Part shown: positions 39,659 through 48,341 of the stretch, in pieces
How the letters are laid out: each line of letters begins with the position of its first letter
Position numbering within the stretch: position 1 is the first letter of the stretch
Source: Demequina globuliformis
Lineage (GTDB): Bacteria; Actinomycetota; Actinomycetes; Actinomycetales; Demequinaceae
Direction of reading: 5' to 3'
NCBI RefSeq assembly: GCF_000975155.1
Contig: NZ_BBRG01000004.1
Location: forward strand, 47,722 to 111,721
Length of the DNA: 64,000 bases
Translations under genes and position numbers: made by a program
The notes under the pieces: generated by a model
Database searches by the model: none
What the model was told of the DNA's origin: nothing
Seen by the model: only the letters and a program-made list of their open reading frames with translations

Positions 39659-40411
39659 ATGCCTGAGGTGCTCGGAGTCCCCTTGGCGATCAACTTGGTC
39701 GCCGTCTTCGTTGGCGCGCTACTGGGCACGATTCGCGCTGGAGAAGACGAGCACACGGACCTGGTCGGCGTGTTCACGCTCGCCGCTGCGCTGGGCTTCG
39801 GCGGCGGACTCGTGCGTGATGTACTGCTGGGCAACCTCCCGCCCGCCGCCTTTCGCGACCCGCGCTATCTCATGGCCGCTGCCGCCGCCACCATCATTGG
39901 CGCCATCGCCCTGTTCTACTTGCGCAAACTCGCAAAGGTGCTGTGGGCGCTCGACACCCTTGCCATTGGCCTCTTCGCGTGTGTGGGTGCAAACGCCGCC
40001 GTGCTCGCCGGGCTCCAGCCCGTAGCCGTGGTGCTGATCGGCACCTGCGCATCTGTGGGCGGCGTGATCATCGCTGATGTGCTCCAAGGCAGGCCGTCAT
40101 CGATCATGTATGTGGGCCCGCCCAATGCGGTGGCAGGTCTCGCTGGCGCCGCCACCTACACCGCGCTGTACCCCTACCTCGAAGAGTTCTGGGTGGTCAT
40201 CGCCGCCGTCGTGGTGACACTCGCGGTACGCCTCACGGGCCCAGTATTCCACCTCACCATCCCGCAGCCACGGCGCGCGGCGTACCAAGTAAAGATTCGC
40301 CGCGAGCGCGAACGCAAAGACCGCGAGCGCACCCTTCGCCGGGCACAGCGCAACTCAAAGCGCAGCGAACAGCCTCCTCAGAGCAATCACGGCGACGACC
40401 GCCACTTTTGA
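39659..40411 (+). CDS. Trimeric intracellular cation (TRIC) channel family protein
   Basis: A 250-residue membrane protein of the former UPF0126 family, forming a monovalent-cation channel. Seven hydrophobic segments are visible. Two internal repeats carry the glycine motif: GFGGGLVRDVLLGNLPP in the first half and VGGVIIADVLQGRPS in the second. The basic, hydrophilic C-terminal tail of about 45 residues (RRERERKDRERTLRR) is cytoplasmic. The likely mRNA is leaderless (TAGGCT 6 nt upstream). It is not clearly linked to neighbours. Confidence 0.88.
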   Translation: MPEVLGVPLAINLVAVFVGALLGTIRAGEDEHTDLVGVFTLAAALGFGGGLVRDVLLGNLPPAAFRDPRYLMAAAAATIIGAIALFYLRKLAKVLWALDTLAIGLFACVGANAAVLAGLQPVAVVLIGTCASVGGVIIADVLQGRPSSIMYVGPPNAVAGLAGAATYTALYPYLEEFWVVIAAVVVTLAVRLTGPVFHLTIPQPRRAAYQVKIRRERERKDRERTLRRAQRNSKRSEQPPQSNHGDDRHF

Positions 40412-40431
40412 CGCCAGGCAAACAAAAGTTG
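40404..40431. promoter_or_regulatory. Candidate ROK operator upstream of its own gene
   Basis: CAAACAAAAGTTG at 40419-40431 is identical in reverse complement to 45405-45417 in the ABC importer promoter. It also forms an inverted repeat with ACTTTTG (40404-40410) against CAAAAGT (40423-40429). The A/T-rich word stands out in 70% GC DNA. Confidence 0.7.
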
Positions 40432-40487
40432 ATGCGACCTGTGTCCAAAACGTCCATTCTGAGCGTCGCGTCGGATAACATCGGAGG

Positions 40488-41681
40488 ATGATTGATCCGC
40501 GCGGGCAAGAGACCCTATCGGGCTCCGCGCAGTCGGAGATCTTCCAGATTTTGCGAGACGGCCGGCCCCGCACGCGCTCAGAGTTGGCCACCCTCACAGG
40601 GCTGGCGCGCTCTACTGTTGCCGCCCGAGTGGACGCCCTCCTTTCTGCCAAGCTCATCCGTTCCGTCGCGGACGCGGCCTCCACGGGCGGGCGCCCGTCT
40701 CGGCAGTTCTCGTTCGACGGCACGCACCAAGGGGTCCTTGGCGTGGACATTGGCGCCACGCACGCTCACATTGGCATCTCAGATATGCGCGGCACGCTCC
40801 TCAGCGACACGTGGGAGACCATGCCGGTCGCCGATGGCCCCGACAAGGTCCTGGGGTGGGCGATCGATGAGGGCAAGCGCCTGCTGAAGGACATGCCGGA
40901 CGCGGGGTTCATCCGCGCGGTCGGCGTGGGCCTGCCTGGGCCAGTCGAGCACATGACTGGTCGGCCAGTGGACCCGCCGATCATGCCCGGGTGGGATCGC
41001 TTCGACGTGCCCGGCATGCTCGGTGACGCCTTTGGTGTGCCCGCGCTGGTCGACAACGACGTGAACGTGATGGCCATGGGTGAGCGCAACGAGCACTGGC
41101 CAGACATCGAGGACCTGCTGTTTGTGAAGGTCTCCACGGGGATTGGCGCGGGGGTCTACTCCGGGGGACGTGTCCAGCGTGGCGCGCAAGGAATCGCAGG
41201 CGATATTGGCCACGTCTTTGTGCCGGGCGCTGACGACGTGGTGTGCAGGTGCGGCTCGATGGGCTGCCTCGAAGCCGTCGCGGCTGGTCCTGCGATAGCC
41301 GCCACGTTGCGCGAGGCCGGGCTCGACGTCCACAGCCCACAGGATGTGGTCGCGGCAGTGTTGCAGGGCGACATCGAAGCGGTGCGAGCAGTGCGCGAAG
41401 CCGGCAGGGTCATCGGACAGGTCCTGACAACCTGTGTCAGCCTGATCAATCCCGCTCTCATTGTGCTCGGCGGTCCCATTGCGAACGCGGGTGACCACCT
41501 GCTGGCCGGCGCGCGGGAGGTCATTTACACCCGCTCCACCCCGCTCGCCAGCGGATCGCTCCAGATCGTCAAGTCGCGCGGCGGCGACAAAGCCGCGGTC
41601 GCCGGCGCATGTTCCATGGCGATCCAGCACGCGCTGTCCGCCGACAGTGTCGAGGCGCTCATTCGCGACACCGCGCTCTAG
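40488..41681 (+). CDS. ROK-family transcriptional regulator
   Basis: A 397-residue sugar-responsive repressor of the NagC/XylR type. The N-terminal winged helix (about residues 15-70, RTRSELATLTGLARSTVAARVDALL) is followed by an ROK kinase-fold domain with GVDIGATHAHIGI. The zinc motif CRCGSMGCLEAVAAG is complete. The ATG at 40488 touches a GGAGG but also lies 6 nt after TAACAT (40476-40481), so the mRNA may be leaderless. A 13-bp word upstream recurs in the promoter of the sugar ABC importer 5 kb away, which it probably controls together with the intervening oxidation genes. Confidence 0.9.
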   Translation: MIDPRGQETLSGSAQSEIFQILRDGRPRTRSELATLTGLARSTVAARVDALLSAKLIRSVADAASTGGRPSRQFSFDGTHQGVLGVDIGATHAHIGISDMRGTLLSDTWETMPVADGPDKVLGWAIDEGKRLLKDMPDAGFIRAVGVGLPGPVEHMTGRPVDPPIMPGWDRFDVPGMLGDAFGVPALVDNDVNVMAMGERNEHWPDIEDLLFVKVSTGIGAGVYSGGRVQRGAQGIAGDIGHVFVPGADDVVCRCGSMGCLEAVAAGPAIAATLREAGLDVHSPQDVVAAVLQGDIEAVRAVREAGRVIGQVLTTCVSLINPALIVLGGPIANAGDHLLAGAREVIYTRSTPLASGSLQIVKSRGGDKAAVAGACSMAIQHALSADSVEALIRDTAL

Positions 41682-41721
41682 CCAAGAAGTGGCGCACGCC
41701 CGCCCCTCCCAGAACGCAGCT

Positions 41722-41750
41722 GGCCCGCCCCTTCTGAGAAGAGACGGGCC
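41722..41750 (+). terminator. Hairpin after ROK gene
   Basis: Outer arms GGCCCG (41722-41727) and CGGGCC (41745-41750) enclose an inner CTTCT/AGAAG pair. Located 40 bp after the ROK stop. Confidence 0.45.
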
Positions 41751-41845
41751 ATGCGGCACCCACCCGGACACCGCGCCTGTACTTCGTGGACGCCGCCGCA
41801 GGCCACGCCCGCGTACGGAACCCGCGGAGGCATCGGCCCAGGGCC

Positions 41846-41875
41846 GTCGGCCCCGCTCTCACCAGCGGGGCCGAC
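41846..41875 (-). terminator. Terminator of the isomerase operon
   Basis: Perfect 12-bp arms at 41846-41857 and 41864-41875 with a 6-nt loop, ending 8 bp before the stop of the leftward isomerase gene. It lies between convergent genes. Confidence 0.75.
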
Positions 41876-41883
41876 GCCGCGCG

Positions 41884-42885
41884 TTAGTCCTTGGTGCTGA
41901 ACGCCGCATCGAAGGCAGCGTCGGGAGCGTCGAACGCGTACCGCCGCACAAACTGCAGGGCCTCGGGTGCGCCCACCAGGCGGTCCATCCCCGCGTCCTC
42001 CCACTCCACCGACAGCGGGCCTTCATAGCCGATGGCGTTGAGCATCCTGAACGCGTCCTCCCAGGGCACGTCGCCGTGCCCGGTGGAGATGAAGTCCCAG
42101 CCACGGCGCGGGTCGGCCCACGCCAGGTGAGAGCTCAGACGACCGTTGCGACCGTTAAGGCGGCGGCGGGTGTCCTTGCAATGCACGTGATAGATGCGGT
42201 CCTGGAAATCCCACAGGAATCCGACCGGGTCGATGTCCTGCCACACCATGTGACTGGGATCCCAGTTGAGGCCAAAGGACTCGCGGTGGCCGATCGCCTC
42301 GAGGGTCTTCTTGGCCGTCCAGTAGTCGTAGGCAATCTCGCTGGGGTGCACCTCCAGGGCAAAGCGCACACCCACCTCCTCGAACACATCGAGAATGGGG
42401 TTCCAGCGGTCCGCGAAGTCCTGATAGCCAGCCTCCACCATGTCCGCGGGGACGGGCGGGAACATCGCGACGGTCTTCCAGATCGCGGACCCGGAAAAGC
42501 CCACTACGGTGGACACGCCCAGTTTTGCGGCCATGCGCGCGGTGTCCTTCATCGCATCTGCCGCGCGCTGGCGTACGCCCTCGGGGTCACCGTCGCCCCA
42601 CACGGCAGGCGGCAAAATTTCTTCGTGGCGGCGATCAATGGGATCGTCGCACACGGCCTGACCGGTGAGGTGATTGGAAATGGCCACGATGGCCAGCCCG
42701 TGGCTGGCCATGAGGTCGAGGCGGCCCTTGACGTACTCGGCGTCGTCCCACCGAGAGACATCGAGGTGGTCGCCCCAGCACGCGAGCTCGAGGCCGTCAT
42801 AGCCCCACCCGGCCGCGAGGGAAGCCACTTCTTCTAGGGGAAGGTCGGCCCATTGGCCGGTGAACAAGGAAATTGGTCGCGCCAT
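41884..42885 (-). CDS. Sugar phosphate isomerase/epimerase (AP endonuclease 2 fold)
   Basis: A 333-residue TIM-barrel enzyme of the IolE/IolH/xylose isomerase-like superfamily. The metal-site segments are present: [25 protein letters not shown] and VEWED. Relatives epimerise or dehydrate sugars, inosose or keto-sugars. ATG at 42885 follows GAGAGGA and starts at the conserved [19 protein letters not shown]; longer readings add unrelated residues. It is last in a leftward operon after the oxidoreductase, so it probably acts on the ketosugar that enzyme forms. Confidence 0.85.
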   Translation of the reverse strand: MARPISLFTGQWADLPLEEVASLAAGWGYDGLELACWGDHLDVSRWDDAEYVKGRLDLMASHGLAIVAISNHLTGQAVCDDPIDRRHEEILPPAVWGDGDPEGVRQRAADAMKDTARMAAKLGVSTVVGFSGSAIWKTVAMFPPVPADMVEAGYQDFADRWNPILDVFEEVGVRFALEVHPSEIAYDYWTAKKTLEAIGHRESFGLNWDPSHMVWQDIDPVGFLWDFQDRIYHVHCKDTRRRLNGRNGRLSSHLAWADPRRGWDFISTGHGDVPWEDAFRMLNAIGYEGPLSVEWEDAGMDRLVGAPEALQFVRRYAFDAPDAAFDAAFSTKD

Positions 42886-42934
42886 TGCGGTAGTCCTCTC
42901 GTTACTGACGTCGGTGTGTTCTACGGCTCCGCGC

Positions 42935-44107
42935 TTACGCGGCGGCCGTGCTGGTCCATGCGCTACCGGCACCGGAACTGCGTTCAACGGCGTCGAGCAC
43001 GCGCTGCACCTGGTAGCCGTCTTCAAAGGACGGACGTGGCTGCTCGCCGCTGGCGATGGCCTCGATAAAGTCCTTCGCCTGGTGACTGAAGCCATGCTCG
43101 TAGCCGAGCATGTGGCCAGGGGGCCACCACGCCGCCATATAGGGGTGGTCCGCCTCCGTCACGTAAATCCGGCGGAAGCCCTGTTCCGTCGCAGGCGCTG
43201 TGGCGTCGTAGTACTGCACAGCGTTCATGTCCTCGAGGTTGAACAGGATCGATCCCTTGTCCCCCGCAACCTCCACCTGCAACGCGTTCTTGCGCCCCGT
43301 GGCGAAGCGCGTTGCCTCGAACACTCCCACCGCGCCGGAGTCAAAGCGCCCGGTAAAGGCGGCAAAGTCGTCGACCGTGACGGGGCCAGTGCCCTCGCCG
43401 GCGGAACCCGACAGTCCCTGGCCCTGACCCAGCACGGGACGTTCCTTGACGAAGGTCTCGATGGTGCCGCTCACCGTCGCGAGGGAATCCGCCGTGATGT
43501 ACTGGGCAAGGTCGACGGCGTGAGCACCAATGTCGCCAAGAGCGCCTGATCCAGCCTTGGACTTATCCATGCGCCACGTGAGCGGCGCCTGCGGGTCGGC
43601 GAGCCAGTCTTGTAGATACTGCGCCCTGACCTGCCGGACGGTGCCGACCGCGCCGCGCGCCACAAGATCGCGAGCGAACGTCGCCGCAGGAACGCGACGA
43701 TAGGTGAAGCCCACCATCGCGTAGATGCCGTTCTGCGCGGCGGTGTGTGCCGCCTGGGCCATCCGCCTCGCCTCATCCACGGTGTTGGCCAGCGGCTTCT
43801 CGCACAGCACGTGCTTGCCAGCCTCGAGCGCCGCGATCGCCATGTCGCAGTGAAGGTTGCCGGGCGTCACGATGTCTACGATGTCGATGTCGTCGCGCGC
43901 GATCGTGGCGGCGAAGTCCTCGCTGGACTCCTCCCACCCCCACGCCTGCGCGAGCTGGGCATTCTTGTCGGGGTTGCGCCCCACCATGACGGCCATCTGG
44001 GGCCGCAGGGGCAGGTCAAAGAAGCGGGGCGCCACGCGCCAGCCCTGGGAGTGTGCCGCTCCCATGAAGCCGTTGCCGATCATCGCCACGCGAGCATTCT
44101 TGGTCAT
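42935..44107 (-). CDS. Gfo/Idh/MocA-family oxidoreductase
   Basis: A 390-residue NAD(P)-dependent sugar or inositol dehydrogenase. The Rossmann motif is GNGFMG at residues 11-16, the catalytic-type CEKPL has Lys104, and GDIGAHAVD is the usual substrate-side block. It lies between the binding-protein gene and the isomerase on the same strand. With the isomerase and the ThuA protein further on, it suggests oxidative breakdown of a sugar through a keto-intermediate. The substrate is not evident. Confidence 0.88.
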   Translation of the reverse strand: MTKNARVAMIGNGFMGAAHSQGWRVAPRFFDLPLRPQMAVMVGRNPDKNAQLAQAWGWEESSEDFAATIARDDIDIVDIVTPGNLHCDMAIAALEAGKHVLCEKPLANTVDEARRMAQAAHTAAQNGIYAMVGFTYRRVPAATFARDLVARGAVGTVRQVRAQYLQDWLADPQAPLTWRMDKSKAGSGALGDIGAHAVDLAQYITADSLATVSGTIETFVKERPVLGQGQGLSGSAGEGTGPVTVDDFAAFTGRFDSGAVGVFEATRFATGRKNALQVEVAGDKGSILFNLEDMNAVQYYDATAPATEQGFRRIYVTEADHPYMAAWWPPGHMLGYEHGFSHQAKDFIEAIASGEQPRPSFEDGYQVQRVLDAVERSSGAGSAWTSTAAA

Positions 44108-44164
44108 GCTTGTGCACTCTTTCCGTCTGAGTCGGTTCCGTCGGGAACGGAAGGGAACTGGATG

Positions 44165-44194
44165 GGCCGGGGCGCGCGGTGGCGCGCCCCGGCC
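44165..44194 (-). terminator. Intra-operon hairpin after the binding-protein gene
   Basis: Perfect 13-bp GC arms at 44165-44177 and 44182-44194 with a 4-nt loop, starting 6 bp past the binding-protein stop and 57 bp before the oxidoreductase start. No T-run follows; partial termination or mRNA protection is likely. Confidence 0.65.
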
Positions 44195-44200
44195 GGCTCC

Positions 44201-45268
44201 TTACGACTCGAACCCGTACTCGATGTACTCGTCGACGTTGTCCGCCGTGACCACAGGAGCGTCCAGCACGATGCGGTGCGGGACTCCTGGCGAGGCCAGG
44301 TCGTTCATGTCCTTGCCCTGGGCGAGCAGGCGGGCGAGTGCCACGCCGTCAGCTGCCTGGGTCGAGGGGTAGATGACCGTTGCCTGGAGGACGGTGTCGC
44401 CTTCCTTGATGTCGTTCATCGCGTTGAGCGAACCTGCACCGCCCACCATGAAGAACTCGTCGCGTCCGGCCTCATCGATGGCCGCGAGGACGCCGATGCC
44501 CTGGTCGTCATCGTGGTTCCAGATGGCGTCGAACTCGGGGTTCGCGGACAGCAGCTGGGCCGTCACTTCCTGGCCGCCGGCGATGGTGAAGTCGGCAGCA
44601 ACCCTCGCGGACACGGTGATCCCGCACTCCGCAAGCGCGTCGTTGAAGCCCGCAGTGCGGTCCTGGGTGAGCGGGAGCGAGTCGATGCCCGCGATCTCGC
44701 CGACGATCGCCGACGCCGGGTCGTCGACGTTCTCGCAGATGTAGGTACCTGCGCTCACGCCCATGCCGTAGTTGTCACCGAGGATGGTGACGCGTGCGGC
44801 CTCGGTGGACGAGAACTCACGGTCCACGTTCACGACGGGGACGCCGGCGTTCATGGCGTTGATGGCGGCTTCCGTCAAGGCAGCGCCGTCTGTCGGCAGC
44901 AGCACAATGGCGTCGACGCCGTCGTTGACGAACGTCTCGACCTGGCTGATCTGCAGGTTGGCGTCGTTGGTGCCCTCTGCCACGCGCAGGTCGACGTCGT
45001 CGTAGCTGTCGCCCTTGGCAATCGCGGCCGAGTTGATGGCGCCCAGCCAGCCGTGGTCTGCGGCGGGACCCGAGAAACCGATCACGACCGTCTCGCCGGC
45101 CTCATCGTTCGCGGTGCCGCCGTCCTCGGCGACCGCGGTGCTGTCGCCGCTGGCGTCGTCGGTGCTGTCCTCGCTGTCCGAGCTACATGCGGTGAGCAGC
45201 GCAGCGGTGGCGATAACTGCCGTTCCTGCTGCGAGCATCCTCCTGCGAGTGGAGCGGGGTGCGTTCAT
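44201..45268 (-). CDS. Ribose-type sugar ABC transporter substrate-binding lipoprotein
   Basis: A 355-residue periplasmic-binding-protein type 1 (RbsB-like). The signal peptide ends LLTAC with lipidated Cys28, followed by an acidic Ser/Asp/Glu linker to about residue 55. The mature part carries AINSAAIAKGDSYDDVDLRVAEG, GVDAIVLLPTDGAAL and GVPVVNVDREF, typical of the family. ATG at 45268 follows GGAGGAAG. Divergent from the ATPase and permease genes of the same importer; a strong hairpin directly downstream may boost its level. Confidence 0.9.
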   Translation of the reverse strand: MNAPRSTRRRMLAAGTAVIATAALLTACSSDSEDSTDDASGDSTAVAEDGGTANDEAGETVVIGFSGPAADHGWLGAINSAAIAKGDSYDDVDLRVAEGTNDANLQISQVETFVNDGVDAIVLLPTDGAALTEAAINAMNAGVPVVNVDREFSSTEAARVTILGDNYGMGVSAGTYICENVDDPASAIVGEIAGIDSLPLTQDRTAGFNDALAECGITVSARVAADFTIAGGQEVTAQLLSANPEFDAIWNHDDDQGIGVLAAIDEAGRDEFFMVGGAGSLNAMNDIKEGDTVLQATVIYPSTQAADGVALARLLAQGKDMNDLASPGVPHRIVLDAPVVTADNVDEYIEYGFES

Positions 45269-45587
45269 GGCTTCCTCCTGATGTGGATCACTGTCGTCAT
45301 TGCCAGCGATGCGGCTCATTCAGGGCCCGCGTCGCGGGGGCGACGGGGTCTTGTGATGTCCACACTGACAATCGTCACGCTAGCACCATCGAGCGCCCAA
45401 TGCGCAACTTTTGTTTGTCTCTCGTCATAACGTTTTGGCAACAGAAGTTCCCAGCCGAAGTACGCGCCACCGAACAAAATGCCTGCTATTTAACCCTGTA
45501 GCGACCCGTCATGCCTATGAGACCTCACACGACACCCCCAGCCGCCGCTCTTGCGGTCCGCCATAAGGGGCGTGTTATGTTCGCTTC
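45269..45587. promoter_or_regulatory. Divergent control region of the sugar ABC importer
   Basis: 319 bases with no gene. To the right, TTGCGG (45551-45556) and TATGTT (45576-45581) place a transcript start at the GTG of the ATPase gene. To the left, TTGCGC (45402-45407) and TAGCGT (45377-45382, minus strand) form a candidate promoter whose -35 overlaps the 13-mer at 45405-45417. Spacers of 19 bp make both assignments tentative. Confidence 0.5.
45405..45417. promoter_or_regulatory. Candidate ROK operator at the importer promoter
   Basis: CAACTTTTGTTTG is the exact reverse complement of the 13-mer upstream of the ROK gene (40419-40431). It overlaps the candidate -35 of the binding-protein promoter, a position suited to repression. 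Confidence 0.7.
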
Positions 45588-47108
45588 GTGATCAAAGACG
45601 ACCACCCCGCGTCACTACTCGAGGTACGGGGCCTCATCAAGACCTTTGGAAGCGCCCGAGCGTTGCAGGGCGTCACACTCGACGTGCGCCCGGGAGAGGT
45701 GCACTGTGTGCTCGGCCAAAACGGCGCCGGCAAGTCGACCCTGATCAAGACCCTGTCCGGCGCCCACCAGCCGGACGAGGGCGAGATCAGATGGAACGGC
45801 GAGGTTGTCACCATCGACAACCCTGTGGCCGCGCTCGAGCTCGGCATTGCCACCATGTACCAAGAACTCGACGTCGTGGACGGACTGTCCATCGCGGAGA
45901 ACATCTTCTTGGGCCACGAGTTGGAGACCGGCGGTGTGCTCAAGCGACGTGAGGCCAATAAACGCACCCGCGCATTGATGCAGCGGCTGGGACACCCGCA
46001 GCTCAGCCCCACGCGCGAGGTTGGCACGCTGTCCCCCGCCAACCAGCAGATTGTGTCGATGGCGCGTGCGCTGTCCCACGACATCCAGCTGATGATCATG
46101 GATGAGCCCTCGGCGGTGCTGGACACGGAGGAGGTCAACAACCTGTTCCGCGTGGTCGATGAACTCACCAACCAGGGCATCGCGGTGATCTACATTTCGC
46201 ACCGCCTCGAGGAGATCGAGCGCATTGGCGACCGCATCACGGTCCTCAAGGACGGCAAGTCGGTGGGGTCCAATCTTGCGGTCGCTGACACCCCCACGCG
46301 CGAACTCATTCCGCTCATGACCGGCACCGATGTCGAGCACGCTTTCCCCCAGCGCGCTCCGGTCGCCGACGACGCCCCCACCATCCTCGAGGTCTCCAAC
46401 CTCAGCCTCGCTGGCACCTTCGACGGGGTCAACCTGTCCGTGAAGGCGGGCGAGATCGTGGGCCTGGCGGGACTGGTCGGCTCCGGACGCTCGGAGATCC
46501 TCGAGACCATCTACGGCCACCGCAAGGCCACCACCGGCACTGTCAAGGTGCACGGCAAGACGTTGCGACCAGGCTCGGTCAGCGCCGCAGTCAGCGCCAA
46601 CATGGGGCTGTCGCCCGAGGAGCGCAAGAGCCAAGGCTTGCTGCTTGAGGAGCCGATCTACCGCAATGCCACGCTGTCGACCTTCGCGCGCTTCGCCAAG
46701 GGCGCACTGCTGGACGAGGGCGCAGAAAGGCGCGCGACCGAGGAGCAGATGAAGGCTCTCGAACTGCGGCCAGCCGAGCCCAACCGCATCACCCGCACGC
46801 TGTCTGGGGGCAACCAGCAGAAGATCATGCTGGCGCGCTGGCTCATTCACGGCACCGACGTGCTGATCCTCGACGAGCCCACCCGCGGCGTCGATGTCGG
46901 GGCACGCGTCGAGATTTACGGACTCATCCGTGACCTCGCGGCCGCCGGCACCGCCATCCTCGTGGTCTCTTCGGAGATCGAAGAGGTGCTGGGGCTCGCC
47001 GACCGCGTTCTTGTCCTGGCCGATGGCCATGTTCTTGATGAACGACCCACCTCCGAGATCGACGAGCACGGTGTGCTCGACCTCGTCATGAAGGGAAGTG
47101 CCGCGTGA
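45588..47108 (+). CDS. Ribose-type sugar ABC transporter ATP-binding protein
   Basis: A 506-residue double-ATPase (RbsA/XylG/MglA type) energising monosaccharide uptake. The first domain has GQNGAGKST, LSPANQQIVSMARAL and MDEPSAVLD. The second has the usual degenerate P-loop GLVGSGRSE, the signature LSGGNQQKIMLARWL and LDEPTRGVDVG. GTG at 45588 has no Shine-Dalgarno; TATGTT 6 nt upstream suggests a leaderless mRNA. It overlaps the permease gene by 4 bp. Confidence 0.94.
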   Translation: MIKDDHPASLLEVRGLIKTFGSARALQGVTLDVRPGEVHCVLGQNGAGKSTLIKTLSGAHQPDEGEIRWNGEVVTIDNPVAALELGIATMYQELDVVDGLSIAENIFLGHELETGGVLKRREANKRTRALMQRLGHPQLSPTREVGTLSPANQQIVSMARALSHDIQLMIMDEPSAVLDTEEVNNLFRVVDELTNQGIAVIYISHRLEEIERIGDRITVLKDGKSVGSNLAVADTPTRELIPLMTGTDVEHAFPQRAPVADDAPTILEVSNLSLAGTFDGVNLSVKAGEIVGLAGLVGSGRSEILETIYGHRKATTGTVKVHGKTLRPGSVSAAVSANMGLSPEERKSQGLLLEEPIYRNATLSTFARFAKGALLDEGAERRATEEQMKALELRPAEPNRITRTLSGGNQQKIMLARWLIHGTDVLILDEPTRGVDVGARVEIYGLIRDLAAAGTAILVVSSEIEEVLGLADRVLVLADGHVLDERPTSEIDEHGVLDLVMKGSAA

Positions 47109-48169
47109 GCGAGCCGACCACCACCCCCCAGTCCCCCGCCTCGTCGGAGGTAAGCACCACGCCCAGCGCGGACGAACCAAGCCTCGTCCAGCGTGCCTTC
47201 TCCTCCTCAGCCGGCCGCAACATCGGACTCGTGATCGGCCTCATCCTGCTGGTCATCGTGGGCGCCGTCACCGCAGGCGACAACTTCATGAACCTCGACA
47301 ACATGCTGGTCATCGCCCGCCTCGCGTCGGTGATTGGCGTGGTCGCGATCGGCATGACCTTCGTGATCACCGCCGGCGGAATCGACCTCTCCGTGGGTTC
47401 AGTCCTGGGCCTGTCCTCCGTGGTCGCGTCCCTAGGCGCGATCCAGACGGCGGCGGACGGCTTCTGGCCACTGATGGTGTTCGTGGCCATCGCCGTCGGT
47501 GTCCTGGCGGGCCTGACAAACGGCCTCATCATCGCCTACGGCAAGGTCGTGGCATTCATCGCCACGGTCGCCATGCTGGCCGCGGCACGCGGACTCGCCG
47601 AGCTCATCTCGCAGCGTCAGACTCAGGTGGTCACGAACAACGGGTTCTTGGACTTCTTCCGCGGCGACCTGCTGGGCATCTCGTGGGTGGTGTGGATCTT
47701 TGCACTGACCGCGCTCGCAGGGTGGTTTGTCCTGAACCGCACCACCTTTGGGCGGCGCACCGTGGCCATCGGTGGAAACGCGACCGCCGCCCGCCTCGCC
47801 GGCGTGGCCGTCAAGCGCCACACCGTGTACCTGTACATGATTGCCGGCGCGTGCGCGGGAATCGGCGCCACCATGACGCTGGCCCGGACCACCGCAGGCA
47901 CGTCCACCCACGGCATGCTGTACGAGCTCGACGCGATCGCGGCTGTGGTGGTCGGCGGCACCCTGCTGATCGGAGGCCGCGGCACGATCGGCGGCACCGT
48001 GCTGGGCGTGCTGCTGTTCGCGACGCTCAACAACGTGTTCACCCAGAACAACCTGTCCTCGTCGGTGCAGTTGGTCGCCAAGGGCATCATCATCGTGGGC
48101 GCCGTCATGCTGCAGCAGCGTTTCGCGAACCGAGAGGCGAGCTCCAGTTCCGGCGGAGGGGCCGGGTAG
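47105..48169 (+). CDS. Ribose-type sugar ABC transporter permease
   Basis: A 354-residue RbsC-type permease. A polar N-terminus of about 40 residues is followed by some nine hydrophobic segments. The family blocks GGIDLSVGSVLGLSSVV and RTTFGRRTVAIGGNATAARLAGV (the ATPase-facing loop) are clear, as is VVGGTLLIGGRGTIGGTVLG. The start overlaps the ATPase stop as GTGA. A 16-bp hairpin ends the operon. Confidence 0.94.
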   Translation: MSEPTTTPQSPASSEVSTTPSADEPSLVQRAFSSSAGRNIGLVIGLILLVIVGAVTAGDNFMNLDNMLVIARLASVIGVVAIGMTFVITAGGIDLSVGSVLGLSSVVASLGAIQTAADGFWPLMVFVAIAVGVLAGLTNGLIIAYGKVVAFIATVAMLAAARGLAELISQRQTQVVTNNGFLDFFRGDLLGISWVVWIFALTALAGWFVLNRTTFGRRTVAIGGNATAARLAGVAVKRHTVYLYMIAGACAGIGATMTLARTTAGTSTHGMLYELDAIAAVVVGGTLLIGGRGTIGGTVLGVLLFATLNNVFTQNNLSSSVQLVAKGIIIVGAVMLQQRFANREASSSSGGGAG

Positions 48170-48183
48170 CACCACCCTCAGAG

Positions 48184-48229
48184 CGCAAGAAGGGCGGCCG
48201 TCCCCTCGGGGATGGCCGCCCTTCTTGCG
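48184..48229 (+). terminator. Strong terminator of the sugar importer operon
   Basis: Perfect 16-bp arms at 48184-48199 and 48214-48229; the 14-nt loop can pair internally (CCCC/GGGG). It begins 15 bp after the permease stop. Confidence 0.8.
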
Positions 48230-48244
48230 TCACACGGACAGCCA

Positions 48245-48313
48245 GCAGATGCCCTCAAGTGGCACGATCTGCTCGTTACGGCTCCCTAAAACAACGAAAT
48301 GGAGCCATTTGGC
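48245..48313. repeat. Structured repeat between convergent genes (repeat copy 2)
   Basis: 48287-48313 matches 9773-9799 at 26 of 27 bases. Just upstream, GCAGAT/ATCTGC (48245-48250, 48267-48272) with inner GCC/GGC forms a hairpin. As with copy 1, it lies between convergent genes. Confidence 0.6.
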
Positions 48314-48341
48314 GGAAGGGTGGTGAGGGGGTAGCTGTGAC

